Positions 1-7,040 of a stretch of DNA of 33,367 nt are shown here, in pieces. Each line of letters begins with the position of its first letter. The first letter of the stretch is position 1. The translations under genes and the position numbers were made by a program. The notes under the pieces were generated by a model that had not been told where the DNA came from, did not search any database, and saw nothing but the letters and a program-made list of their open reading frames with translations. Source of the stretch: a virus. The DNA lies in the IMG/VR virus record IMGVR_UViG_3300042563_000860, positions 1 through 33,367 of that record; one strand, given 5' to 3'.

Positions 1-128
1 CAATTGAAAGCCTTGAACAACTGCGTTGGATACAAAATGGATACACCATAGGCATCACCGATGCTGGAGTGGCTGCTGAAATTAATACACCTGAAGATTT
101 GGAATCGTTCAAAAAACAAACATATTGA
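1..128 (+). CDS. kdsB: CMP-Kdo synthetase (3-deoxy-manno-octulosonate cytidylyltransferase), C-terminal end
   Basis: Only the last 41 codons are in the window, in the frame starting at base 3 and ending with TGA at 126-128. The translation contains ESLEQLRW, then a short variable stretch, then EINTPEDLES near the end. This is the typical C-terminus of KdsB, where the E-x-LEQLR helix and the D/N-TPEDLE motif lie by the active site. KdsB activates Kdo with CTP to give CMP-Kdo, the donor for LPS inner-core synthesis, in the cytoplasm. A full-length kdsA lies about 7 kb downstream, which supports the call. The stop codon overlaps the -35 box of the next promoter. The catalytic N-terminus is outside the window, so activity cannot be judged. 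Another sugar-nucleotide cytidylyltransferase is less likely. Confidence 0.8.
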   Translation, partial: IESLEQLRWIQNGYTIGITDAGVAAEINTPEDLESFKKQTY

Positions 129-153
129 CAGGTTTTCTAAAAGATAGTATAAT
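125..153 (+). promoter_or_regulatory. sigma70-type promoter (consensus -35 and -10)
   Basis: TTGACA at 125-130, a 17-base spacer, then TATAAT at 148-153: both boxes match the bacterial consensus exactly. It lies just before the gene at 189 with a leader of about 30 bases. The -35 box overlaps the kdsB stop codon. It is likely read by host RNA polymerase early in infection (inference). Confidence 0.9.
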
Positions 154-188
154 TAACTTGTTCGGCAGAATAATCTTAAGGAATTAAA

Positions 189-1022
189 ATGCGTAGTCAT
201 TATTGGACATGTTCAAAATTTGCAGATTGGCTTCGTGGTTCGCCAAAACTCAAGTGTGGCACCAGTGAAGAATGGGATGCTTGGTATGCCAGTTCAGCTA
301 AAGCGCATCCTGTCCGTTATTGGGTCGCTGAAGAAGGCCTCGATCATCTCCAAAAATTTGTCTATTACATACCAGATAAACTAAATGACGTTCGCTATTA
401 TATTAATAATCGCTGGGTTACTCGCAGTCATGCCCTTACTGCCCATCCCCGAGATATTAAACCGGGCACTTGGCGTGATGTGGGCAATCGCTTTCTTCCT
501 TGTCTTTTCAACGAGCTTGTGGATTTTGTTGAAATAGAACAAGCATGGCATCACTGCATTTGGAGTGATGATGCTAAGACTAAATTTGAAACTCCGTGGT
601 GGCGCAAGGGCTGGCTGCGTTGGAGAGCTTGGCGCTGTCCAGAAGCAGGTATGGAATACCTGCGTTGGGCTGAAACATTGACTAACGCTGAGTTTTTAGA
701 AGAAGGTGAAAAGCATCTAGCTGAACCCACATATCAAGCCAAAGCCGCTAAAGAAATCATCGAGCTTTACACCTGGTGGACTGTTACCTATCGCAATCGT
801 CCAGACCCTATGGAAGCAAGTGGATGGTCAGCTCACTGTGATGCTATGCGTGTCAAGTATCCTGGCAGTTTCTTCTCTAGTCTAAATTCAAAAGATCCCG
901 AAGACCGTAAAGCCAGCAACAAGGCTCATAAGCTGCTTAGTAAAATTGAAAAAGCCTATGAAAAGGAAGATGAAGAAATGATGATTCGCCTTATCAAGAT
1001 TCGCGAAAGCCTGTGGACATAA
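189..1022 (+). CDS. Conserved-type phage hypothetical protein, tryptophan-rich
   Basis: A protein of 277 residues that I do not recognise as an enzyme. It has about 19 tryptophans, including WW pairs near residues 137 and 194, many charged residues, and no signal peptide or membrane segment. The C-terminal third is lysine/glutamate-rich and probably helical. The start is supported by AAGGAATTAAA just before the ATG and by the consensus promoter at 125-153, which makes it the first gene of a probable early transcript. It is followed one base later by the next ORF. Similar Trp-rich proteins of unknown function occur in T4-like marine phages, as far as I recall; that is memory, not a search. Confidence 0.8.
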   Translation: MRSHYWTCSKFADWLRGSPKLKCGTSEEWDAWYASSAKAHPVRYWVAEEGLDHLQKFVYYIPDKLNDVRYYINNRWVTRSHALTAHPRDIKPGTWRDVGNRFLPCLFNELVDFVEIEQAWHHCIWSDDAKTKFETPWWRKGWLRWRAWRCPEAGMEYLRWAETLTNAEFLEEGEKHLAEPTYQAKAAKEIIELYTWWTVTYRNRPDPMEASGWSAHCDAMRVKYPGSFFSSLNSKDPEDRKASNKAHKLLSKIEKAYEKEDEEMMIRLIKIRESLWT

Positions 1023-1023
1023 C

Positions 1024-1245
1024 ATGAGCATACCAGATAACAATTCTCACAGTATTGAAGATCTCTATGCTAAGTATCTGCAGTTCACCGGAATCATGTT
1101 AGAAGAATATAAAGATATTGAGATAGCGGGTATTATGATCACACAAGCTCTCAGCATGTATAAAACTGTGTTAGCAGAAGAAGATTATCAACGAATGGTA
1201 AAAAGCATATATGAAAGAAGAAACGATGTCAAAACCTTCAACTGA
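1024..1245 (+). CDS. Small hypothetical protein
   Basis: A protein of 73 residues, mostly helical by composition, starting MSIPDNNSHS and containing an EDLYAKYLQF segment. No known motif is visible. The start lies just after the stop of the upstream gene, so translation is probably coupled. Its last 20 bases overlap the next gene. It sits in the transcript begun at 148-153. Confidence 0.65.
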   Translation: MSIPDNNSHSIEDLYAKYLQFTGIMLEEYKDIEIAGIMITQALSMYKTVLAEEDYQRMVKSIYERRNDVKTFN

Positions 1246-1624
1246 ACTTACACCTCAGACTCCTGCACAAGGAATCCTCAAACGTAATAGTTGGGGAGAT
1301 GCCATCACCTATCAAGTCACTTGTGAATGTCAAGATGCCAATCACGATCACAATGTTTGGGTCGAAGCTGATGATCATCGTGTGACTGTTACTACCTATA
1401 CCACACAAAAGTCTCAATGGTGGAGTCTCAATCGTTGGCAGACCATTTGGCGATTGCTGACCAAAGGATATGTTGAGTACGAAGCTAACATCATTATGAC
1501 TGAGCAACAGGCTCTTAATTATGCAGAAACACTGAAGAAAGCAATCAAAGATGTTAGTGCATTCAAACAACCAAAAGAGAATAGCGCAGCCGTTAAGGCA
1601 GCATCTGAACAAGACTGTGTATGA
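1226..1624 (+). CDS. Hypothetical protein with a Cys/His cluster
   Basis: A protein of 132 residues. An upstream in-frame ATG exists at 1211, but the ATG at 1226 is preferred because GAAAGAAGAAACG directly before it resembles a ribosome site. Near residues 30-40 there is CECQDANHDH, a cluster that could bind a metal ion, though this is not proof of a zinc finger. A WW pair and a helical C-terminus (EQQALNYAETLKKA) follow. It overlaps the previous gene by 20 bases, and the next gene starts inside its stop codon (ATGA). It belongs to a tightly packed unit of unknown role. Confidence 0.7.
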   Translation: MSKPSTELTPQTPAQGILKRNSWGDAITYQVTCECQDANHDHNVWVEADDHRVTVTTYTTQKSQWWSLNRWQTIWRLLTKGYVEYEANIIMTEQQALNYAETLKKAIKDVSAFKQPKENSAAVKAASEQDCV

Positions 1625-2193
1625 CCAAAGTATCAAAAAGTCCCCAACGACATTCCTTCCAAAAAGAAGGATATGTTAACCGTCAGACAGAAAAAAACGA
1701 ACCCATCAACGACGATTATCTCGACCTGTTTGATAAGATTCTGGACGAACACAAGCATAAGTTTGATGACCCGCAACGCCGTATAAACAATATGGAATAC
1801 GATCTACTGACCACTGATTGGATTCTAGACAAAGTTCGTGCTGAAGAATCATACGCTCAAAACATGTATGCGGCAATGTGCAATAACGACTTCATCAAAT
1901 TAGAAGTTATTCCTATCCTTAGACAAGATCCAGACAAAGACTATTGGTCAGCTTCCTGGCGCAGTGCCGGGGGCATCGTTGCAGACATGCGTGAACAAGG
2001 CGACTATATTGATTGGTACTGCTCAGGAATGGGCGGGCTTAGTGGGTATGACAAGGATAGTGAAACATATGAAGAGTGGCAAGCTCGTACTAAGTATGTT
2101 CCTGAAGGGTTAGTAACCGACGAGATCCGGAATGATCTCCAACGTCTTGGCTGGGCAATAGTGCCTGGTGGAGATTGGGAAAAATTTACTTAA
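1621..2193 (+). CDS. Conserved-type phage hypothetical protein
   Basis: A soluble-looking protein of 190 residues. The first 45 residues are basic and polar. A central block, YWSASWRSAGGIVADMR followed by DYIDWYCSGMGG, looks strongly constrained and reminds me of a conserved hypothetical protein of T4-like cyanophages. The C-terminus has a helix and a LGWAIVPGG tail. The start shares bases with the previous stop (ATGA at 1621-1624), so translation is likely coupled. I cannot assign a function. Confidence 0.75.
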   Translation: MTKVSKSPQRHSFQKEGYVNRQTEKNEPINDDYLDLFDKILDEHKHKFDDPQRRINNMEYDLLTTDWILDKVRAEESYAQNMYAAMCNNDFIKLEVIPILRQDPDKDYWSASWRSAGGIVADMREQGDYIDWYCSGMGGLSGYDKDSETYEEWQARTKYVPEGLVTDEIRNDLQRLGWAIVPGGDWEKFT

Positions 2194-2211
2194 GGAGATT
2201 GTGTTAGTATC

Positions 2212-2406
2212 ATGAACTTTGAACTATACGAAGTTTGGGCGGTGGATGAAGCCGGTCACGAAGAATTGGTAGAAACCACCAGCAGTAGAAAAGAAGCGTT
2301 GGAGATAGCAGAAGCTAATCTCGGATTGGGTGTTATGGAAGCTGTGGTTTATCAAGAAGATGAAAACGGTGACCTACATGAAATCAAACGATTTAATCAT
2401 GGTTGA
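2212..2406 (+). CDS. Small acidic hypothetical protein
   Basis: A protein of 64 residues, rich in Glu, with the pattern YEVWAVDEAGHEELVETT followed by a helix. AAGGAGATTG at 2193-2202 lies upstream at a rather long spacing (about 10-14 bases) and could be its ribosome site. The TGA stop at 2404-2406 lies inside the -35 box of the next promoter. No motif is recognised. Confidence 0.65.
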   Translation: MNFELYEVWAVDEAGHEELVETTSSRKEALEIAEANLGLGVMEAVVYQEDENGDLHEIKRFNHG

Positions 2407-2431
2407 CAACCTCGCCGTTTGGTGCTATAAT
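2403..2431 (+). promoter_or_regulatory. sigma70-type promoter (consensus -35 and -10)
   Basis: TTGACA at 2403-2408, a 17-base spacer and TATAAT at 2426-2431, again an exact match to consensus in both boxes. It drives the gene at 2463. The -35 box covers the stop codon of the previous gene, the same arrangement as at 125-153. Confidence 0.9.
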
Positions 2432-2462
2432 ATATGTATTGTTTAACAACAGGAGTGACTAA

Positions 2463-3638
2463 ATGGTAACCAAACTAAAAAAAGCATCTATTGCGATCCG
2501 CCAAAACAAAGGGCGTGATCTAAGTCCAAAATGGGACGATCACGAGACCATGACTGCTGATGAATTTAGTCGACACTTCCGGATGGCCATGAGTTATTAT
2601 CGTTTGGAAACCAGCGGCAAAGAACTCAAACCCAAAGTTATTAATTGGATGAGCAGCCAGAACTATCCAAAAGATGTTATTAAAGCGTTTAAAGATACCA
2701 AAGACAATCGCTGTGGCACAACCGTAGGTGCTATTGCTGCTAATCTGTTGCGTGGTATGCCGGCAATTCGTGCAGACTTCAACGAAGGTCGCAACACCGC
2801 AGAATGGTTGAGTAAATCTATTGCTAAAATTATCGAAGAAGGCAAACATGATGAGACTGAGTCCGAAGAAGGCGCAGTAGAAATCAAGCCAGCAGTTTAC
2901 ACTCCGTCTATTCAAGAGAGACTTCGTGAAGTTGCATTGGGCATGACTGAAGAGATCGAAGATGCCATTGAGTCATTCCAAACAGATCCAGATGCATTTG
3001 ATCCAAAAGCATTTAAACTGTTAAATCTTCTGCGTGGTCGTCAAGCCAAAGCTGCTCACGCTCGTATTATTAAAGACTTGTACACCCGTAACTATGAAGA
3101 ATTGGTAGAAGCAGCCACTACCAAAGACGAACAGTTAAAAGAAGGGTATTCTCATTTGAGCAAGGCCAACTTGAAAAAGATCACGCTGTTCTACAGCGAA
3201 ATCCTTTCAGCCTGCGATATGCTGGCTCAAGAAGCCAAGGTCAATAAAAAGCCTCGTGCCAAGAAGCCTACTGATAAAGCCAAGGTTGTGGCCAAGATGA
3301 AGTATCTCAAACAGGACGAGACACTTAAATTAGTTTCTATTAATCCGCAGGACATCATCGGTGCTAAAGAACTGTGGATCTACAATGTTAAGACACGTAA
3401 ATTGGGCAAGTATGTGGCTGCGGAATTCAACGATCTCGGAGTTAAAGGCACCACAATTACTGGATCTGATCCAATGAAAAGTGTTCAGAAAACCCTGCGC
3501 AAGCCAGAAGAGCAGCTTAAAGAGTTCAAAGCAGCTGGCAAAGTGCAGTTACGCAAGTTCTTAGACGATATCAAAGCTGTGGATATCAAACTCAACGGCA
3601 GGATCAACGAGGATACTGTGCTACTCAAAGTACAATAA
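2463..3638 (+). CDS. Hypothetical phage protein with a lysine-rich linker
   Basis: A protein of 391 residues behind its own consensus promoter, with AGGAGTGACTAA before the ATG. Visible parts are a basic N-terminus, a helical middle that includes SIQERLREVALGMTEEIEDA, a Lys/Pro-rich linker around residues 260-275 (KKPRAKKPTDKAK) and a more globular C-terminal third ending in NEDTVLLKVQ. The linker suggests nucleic-acid contact, but this is inference. I do not recognise a named family. A strong terminator follows the stop, so it forms a single-gene transcription unit, which suggests a product needed in quantity and controlled on its own. Confidence 0.75.
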   Translation: MVTKLKKASIAIRQNKGRDLSPKWDDHETMTADEFSRHFRMAMSYYRLETSGKELKPKVINWMSSQNYPKDVIKAFKDTKDNRCGTTVGAIAANLLRGMPAIRADFNEGRNTAEWLSKSIAKIIEEGKHDETESEEGAVEIKPAVYTPSIQERLREVALGMTEEIEDAIESFQTDPDAFDPKAFKLLNLLRGRQAKAAHARIIKDLYTRNYEELVEAATTKDEQLKEGYSHLSKANLKKITLFYSEILSACDMLAQEAKVNKKPRAKKPTDKAKVVAKMKYLKQDETLKLVSINPQDIIGAKELWIYNVKTRKLGKYVAAEFNDLGVKGTTITGSDPMKSVQKTLRKPEEQLKEFKAAGKVQLRKFLDDIKAVDIKLNGRINEDTVLLKVQ

Positions 3639-3655
3639 CAAAGTAAATTCTCAGT

Positions 3656-3681
3656 AAAAAGCGGGCTTCGGTCCGCTTTTT
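3656..3681 (+). terminator. Rho-independent terminator
   Basis: AAAAAGCGG (3656-3664) pairs with CCGCTTTTT (3673-3681) around a short CTTCG-containing loop, giving a GC-rich stem ending in a T run. The A-rich start and T-rich end are symmetrical, so it could work on both strands. It separates the early-type unit ending at 3638 from the late fibre unit. Confidence 0.9.
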
Positions 3682-3689
3682 CGTTGGCG

Positions 3690-3697
3690 GATAAATA
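3690..3697 (+). promoter_or_regulatory. T4-type late promoter motif
   Basis: GATAAATA matches the T4 late consensus TATAAATA at seven of eight positions. It lies directly after the terminator and only 7 bases before the ATG of the fibre gene at 3705. The expected transcript start (about 6 bases after the last A) falls at or just before that ATG. Confidence 0.65.
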
Positions 3698-3704
3698 CAT
3701 TACT

Positions 3705-4799
3705 ATGAGCAATGTCAATAATTTATTAGCCGCACTAGGCGATGAGATCAACGCAATCGCACAAACCGCTGCCCCAGATGTCAAAGAAATCGCAAGGAAA
3801 ATGCCGTTTCGATCCCTTTCAGGAGATCACATTTCCGGAGGCAAAATACAAAACTTTGCCAGCACTGGTATCACAGATACCGCTGTAAAAACTCAGCTTA
3901 CTGTAAGCAACGACGGTGTAACTGTTAAGAATCTATTTGTAGAAAACATAGATAATCTCACAGTCGCAGGCACGTTAAAAACCAAGATTCTAGAAGTTGA
4001 TGAGATACGTGCTGACATCAAGTTTGAAAAAGATGTGCCTATCACGTTTTCAGGAGATACCTTAGATGGCAAAGGACTGCTGTGGGCTGGACAAGGTAAC
4101 ACCAAACAGCTGATATTCAATTCAAACCCTGACAGGTTTTTTATATCAGAACACATTGATCTAGCACGTGGTAAATCGATTTCTGTCAACAACATTAAAA
4201 TAATAGATGAGTTAGAGTTAGGTCCTACTATAACTAAAAGTAATCTTAGAGAAGTTGGACGTCTAAAGGGTTTGATAGTAGACGGTGGGTTTAATGTTGG
4301 CCAGTACATGGTGTTTGATGCTAACACCAGTCGATTAGGATTAGGCACAGAAAACCCCAATGCCGCTCTGAGCATTGTAGACGATGGTGTAGAATTAGTG
4401 TTAGGCGCCAAGGATACTGTAAAAGCATTTATTGGCACATATGCCAGCAATAATTTAGAATTAGGCACAGACAATACTGCAAGAATAATTATTTCATCTA
4501 GCGGCAACATAACACTAGGCAATCCGACAATTGCACCAGTTCAGGTCAGTGTGCATGGGAAACTGTCAGTGCGAGTATCAACTCCAGATCCAGAAGTTGA
4601 TCTTCATGTCAACGGTGCGGTGAGATTCAACAACAGACTGCAAAAATATGACAGTACGTATCCCACATCTGGATCGTACAACGAAGGCGACATCATATGG
4701 AACATACAACCAAGAATGAACTCCTACGTGGGTTGGGTTTGTATTCAAACCGGAGCACCCGGTCTGTGGTCTCCGTTTGGTAAAATTGGAAATTCATAA
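3705..4799 (+). CDS. Fibre-like structural protein, copy 1 of a tandem pair
   Basis: A protein of 364 residues counted from the ATG at 3705. A longer frame begins at a TTG at 3684, but that codon overlaps the terminator and late promoter region, so I reject it. Residues from about 120 to the end match the next gene almost throughout: DGKGLLWAGQG, NPDRFF, NNIKI, LREVGRLKGLIVDGGF, RLGLGTENP, LHVNGA and a closing NEGDIIWN...GWVC...GLWSPFGKI block. The Gly/Asn/Thr-rich beta pattern and the FNEGD..W...GWVC ending resemble tail-fibre or fibre-tip proteins of T4-like marine phages. The unique first 120 residues may form the attachment part. It is probably a virion component made late. Confidence 0.75.
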   Translation: MSNVNNLLAALGDEINAIAQTAAPDVKEIARKMPFRSLSGDHISGGKIQNFASTGITDTAVKTQLTVSNDGVTVKNLFVENIDNLTVAGTLKTKILEVDEIRADIKFEKDVPITFSGDTLDGKGLLWAGQGNTKQLIFNSNPDRFFISEHIDLARGKSISVNNIKIIDELELGPTITKSNLREVGRLKGLIVDGGFNVGQYMVFDANTSRLGLGTENPNAALSIVDDGVELVLGAKDTVKAFIGTYASNNLELGTDNTARIIISSSGNITLGNPTIAPVQVSVHGKLSVRVSTPDPEVDLHVNGAVRFNNRLQKYDSTYPTSGSYNEGDIIWNIQPRMNSYVGWVCIQTGAPGLWSPFGKIGNS

Positions 4800-4800
4800 T

Positions 4801-5643
4801 ATGGCAAGTCAAGAAAAATTAAATGCCCTAACAACCTTGTTGCAAGAAGTACTTCAGGAAGGTCAAGACATCAACTCTGCTGAATTTCCTTACATAGTTA
4901 TCAAAGGTGATATCAATGGCAAAGGCATACTGTGGAGTGGGCAAGGACATAATAAACAATTTTTGTTTAACACTGACCCTGATAGATTTTTTGTTTCCGA
5001 AAGTATCGATTTAGCAAAAAATAAAAACCTATCTATCAATAACATCAAAATACTAGACGAAAAAGAACTAGGAGCTACCGTAACAAAAAGCAGTCTCCGA
5101 GAAGTTGGACATCTCAAAGGATTGATAGTAGACGGTGGGTTTAGTGTAAATCAGTATTTGATCTATGACTCCAACACTGATCGCCTAGGGTTAGGCACAG
5201 ATCAACCCAAAGCCGCTGTTAACATTATAGATCAAAATGTAGACATTGTTATAGGTGCATCATCGCCAAACACTGCTATGATTGGCACTTACAATTACAC
5301 AGATTTAGACATCGGCACTGACCACACTGCACGGATTTCTATCAAGGCCGGTGGCAACGTAGTTATAGGAAACCCTGCGACAGGGGATACTAAAGTTGCT
5401 ATCATAGGTTCTCTAGCTATCAATGTCAGCAGTGCTGATCCACGCAGCAGTCTGCATGTTAACGGAGCATTAAAGTTCAATGACAAACTGCACCTTGGAG
5501 GCAACGAACCGCCTGTCAGTGGCGGGTTCAACGAAGGTGATGTAGTATGGAACAATTATCCGACCCCTGGAAAATTTGTGGGTTGGGTATGTACCAAATC
5601 AGGCAGTCCTGGCATATGGAACGGATTCGGCAGAATTGAATAA
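4801..5643 (+). CDS. Fibre-like structural protein, copy 2 of a tandem pair
   Basis: A protein of 280 residues, starting one base after the stop of its paralogue. The ATG at 4801 is chosen over an upstream TTG because it begins right after the preceding stop. It keeps the repeated core of copy 1 (NGKGILWSGQG, DPDRFF, LREVGHLKGLIVDGGF, RLGLGTDQP, LHVNGALKFND, FNEGDVVWN, GWVCTKSGSPG) but has only about 40 residues before it, against about 120 in copy 1. It is likely a second fibre or tip subunit, or part of a hetero-oligomer with copy 1. The stop shares an A with the next start (TAATG). Confidence 0.75.
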   Translation: MASQEKLNALTTLLQEVLQEGQDINSAEFPYIVIKGDINGKGILWSGQGHNKQFLFNTDPDRFFVSESIDLAKNKNLSINNIKILDEKELGATVTKSSLREVGHLKGLIVDGGFSVNQYLIYDSNTDRLGLGTDQPKAAVNIIDQNVDIVIGASSPNTAMIGTYNYTDLDIGTDHTARISIKAGGNVVIGNPATGDTKVAIIGSLAINVSSADPRSSLHVNGALKFNDKLHLGGNEPPVSGGFNEGDVVWNNYPTPGKFVGWVCTKSGSPGIWNGFGRIE

Positions 5644-6236
5644 TGCCACAAGCATTGGTAATCGGCAATGGCGAAAGTAGACGTCATGTTGATGTTAGTA
5701 CATACACTCAACATATACTCATAGGCTGCAATGCCATACACAGAGATCTCAATGTCGATCATTTGATCTGTTGTGATCGTAGAATGGCAGAAGAAGCTGT
5801 AAATAATCCCAATACCAAAGACACAGAAATCTATGTACGTGATCATTGGCATCACTACTTTAGAAAAATAAGAAAAAACAAAAACATCAATCTGTTACCC
5901 GAGGTACCAACTACAGGCGAAGCAAAAGTCAACCAAGCTGAACATTGGGGCAGTGGTGGATACGCTGTGTTATTGGCGGCTGCATTAGGTCATCAAGAAG
6001 TCACTATGATTGGTTTTGATCTGTATCCAATTGATCATGCGGTGAACAACATCTACAAAGGCACTGTGAATTATGCCAGAGCTGGATCGCAGGCAGTGGA
6101 TCCCAGCTATTGGGTTTATCAGATTGCATCAGTATTCACACATTATCCCGATACCACGTTTGTGATCTATAATAGACAGGGGTGGACAATGCCATCAGAA
6201 TGGAGAAAAAATAATGTGGAATTCATTGCATTATAA
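5643..6236 (+). CDS. DUF115/sialyltransferase-like protein, possible glycosyltransferase
   Basis: A protein of 197 residues. It begins with ALVIGNGESR (residues 4-13), then IGCNAIHRD, VDHLICCDRRMAEEA, and in the middle HWGSGGYAVLLAAALGHQEVTMIGFDL (residues 101-127; key residues are the W-G-S-G-G turn and the final G-F-D). The N-terminal V-x-GNG-x-S and the late IGFD strand are the pattern of DUF115/MAF flagellin glycosyltransferases and sialyltransferase-like proteins that bind nucleotide sugars. Placed directly behind two fibre genes and before a Kdo synthesis gene, it could glycosylate a virion protein or alter LPS (inference). There is no membrane segment. Confidence 0.6.
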   Translation: MPQALVIGNGESRRHVDVSTYTQHILIGCNAIHRDLNVDHLICCDRRMAEEAVNNPNTKDTEIYVRDHWHHYFRKIRKNKNINLLPEVPTTGEAKVNQAEHWGSGGYAVLLAAALGHQEVTMIGFDLYPIDHAVNNIYKGTVNYARAGSQAVDPSYWVYQIASVFTHYPDTTFVIYNRQGWTMPSEWRKNNVEFIAL

Positions 6237-6239
6237 ATA
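6232..6239 (+). promoter_or_regulatory. T4-type late promoter, perfect TATAAATA
   Basis: TATAAATA at 6232-6239 matches the T4 late promoter consensus at all eight positions. It overlaps the end of the upstream gene. The predicted transcript start, about 6245, falls at the start of a 17-base palindrome. It would serve the queD-like gene, the small membrane protein, kdsA and the glycosyltransferase. Confidence 0.8.
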
Positions 6240-6243
6240 GAAA

Positions 6244-6260
6244 TGTAATATAATATTACA
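6244..6260 (+). repeat. Perfect 17-base palindrome at a predicted late transcript start
   Basis: TGTAATAT and ATATTACA flank a single central A. It lies 4 bases past the late promoter box, so it could be an operator or a small 5' hairpin on the mRNA. It is AT-rich and could be chance. Confidence 0.5.
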
Positions 6261-6282
6261 ATACACACACAAAGAGGACTCT

Positions 6283-6411
6283 ATGGCATCATCCCTCTCT
6301 AAACACTCTGCAGTCATCAAACTTGCTACCTATATAAAGGAGACTAGAGATGGCAAAATATCTTTCAACAAAAACTTACGGCAACGACCGCGGACTTTCA
6401 TGCTGTTTTAG
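6283..6411 (+). CDS. Possible small ORF (42 residues) upstream of and overlapping queD
   Basis: ATG at 6283 is preceded by AAAGAGGACTCT, a good ribosome site with proper spacing, and follows the late promoter at 6232. The frame gives a basic peptide of 42 residues starting MASSLSKHSA and ending RTFMLF, with stop TAG at 6409-6411, so it overlaps the first 62 bases of the queD-like gene in another frame. It could be a real small protein, a leader peptide that couples translation to queD, or a chance frame. No homology is recognised. Confidence 0.4.
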   Translation: MASSLSKHSAVIKLATYIKETRDGKISFNKNLRQRPRTFMLF

Positions 6412-6874
6412 ACAGTGGAGAAGTACACATAGTCACTGCTCATTACTACACGGATACTCAATCGGTATCAAATTAATTTTCGAATCAGAAACCTTAGACG
6501 ACCGCAATTGGGTCATGGATTTCGGCGGCCTCAAAGCGTTTAAAGAGTGGTCAGAGTGGCAGTTTGATCATACTACTGTAATGGGCAGTGATGATCCTCA
6601 TCTAGAAAAGTTCAAAGAACTGGCTAAGTTAGGCAAGCAAGCAGAAGGCGGTGTACTGGATCTACGTATTGTAGAAGCAGTAGGTTGCGAAAAGTTTGCT
6701 GAGTTGGCTTATCGAACTATGAACGAAATCCTAGAAGCATACAAAGAAGGTCGAGGTTGGACACATCCAGACGGTCGTGTGTTTGAAGCACGTTATCCTG
6801 TTGGTCAAGGTGTCAACCTTCGCAGTGCTGAAGTATTTGAACACGCTGGCAACTCGGCAATTTATGAGGCCTAA
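6350..6874 (+). CDS. queD: QueD / 6-pyruvoyl-tetrahydropterin synthase family protein
   Basis: A protein of 174 residues, starting at an ATG after AAAGGAGACTAGAG. The family makes 6-carboxytetrahydropterin from dihydroneopterin triphosphate on the way to preQ0 and queuosine, or related pterins. Visible motifs are the THSHC stretch at residues 26-30, LHGY at 33-36, WVMDFGGLKAF at 54-64, QFDHTTV at 71-77 and a C-terminal glutamate-rich segment. These match the zinc-binding histidines, the dihydropterin pocket and the catalytic Asp-His of the family. The usual HGH is HGY here, so one expected zinc ligand is replaced by Tyr. I recall cyanophage homologues of this type. No other deazaguanine gene is in the window, so it may feed the host pathway or a phage pathway encoded elsewhere. 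Confidence 0.8.
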   Translation: MAKYLSTKTYGNDRGLSCCFRQWRSTHSHCSLLHGYSIGIKLIFESETLDDRNWVMDFGGLKAFKEWSEWQFDHTTVMGSDDPHLEKFKELAKLGKQAEGGVLDLRIVEAVGCEKFAELAYRTMNEILEAYKEGRGWTHPDGRVFEARYPVGQGVNLRSAEVFEHAGNSAIYEA

Positions 6875-7032
6875 TGAAAAGGCTTTGGCGTTTATGGGCT
6901 AAAGCACTAGGTGAAAAATCAGGTGCTACTGATCGAGAAGCTGATTCAGTAGCACTTGTTCGTACAGTTATCATACTGACCTATATTATTACAAACCTGT
7001 TTATTATCGCTGGTGTCATTAGACATTGGTAA
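6874..7032 (+). CDS. Small membrane protein, 52 residues
   Basis: It starts at the A of the queD stop (TAATG). It has a basic N-terminus [15 protein letters not shown], a polar middle with [10 protein letters not shown], and a hydrophobic C-terminal helix of about 20 residues ([19 protein letters not shown]) ending RHW. This is a typical single-span inner-membrane layout. I recall close relatives in T4-like cyanophages (same LWAKALGEK start and IAGVIRHW end), function unknown. It could be involved in lysis or superinfection exclusion, but nothing here proves that. Confidence 0.75.
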   Translation: MKRLWRLWAKALGEKSGATDREADSVALVRTVIILTYIITNLFIIAGVIRHW

Positions 7033-7040
7033 ATAATAAT

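Noticed and set aside
1238-1636. Minus-strand frame of 132 codons
   Set aside because: Lies opposite a well-placed plus-strand gene and begins without a ribosome site.
2413-2462. Possible tRNA or other RNA gene in the short leader before 2463
   Set aside because: The gap is about 55 bases and is filled by a consensus promoter and ribosome site; no cloverleaf is seen here or in other gaps.
3893-4522. Minus-strand frame of 209 codons across fibre copy 1
   Set aside because: Same kind of antisense shadow; the plus strand has a convincing conserved protein.
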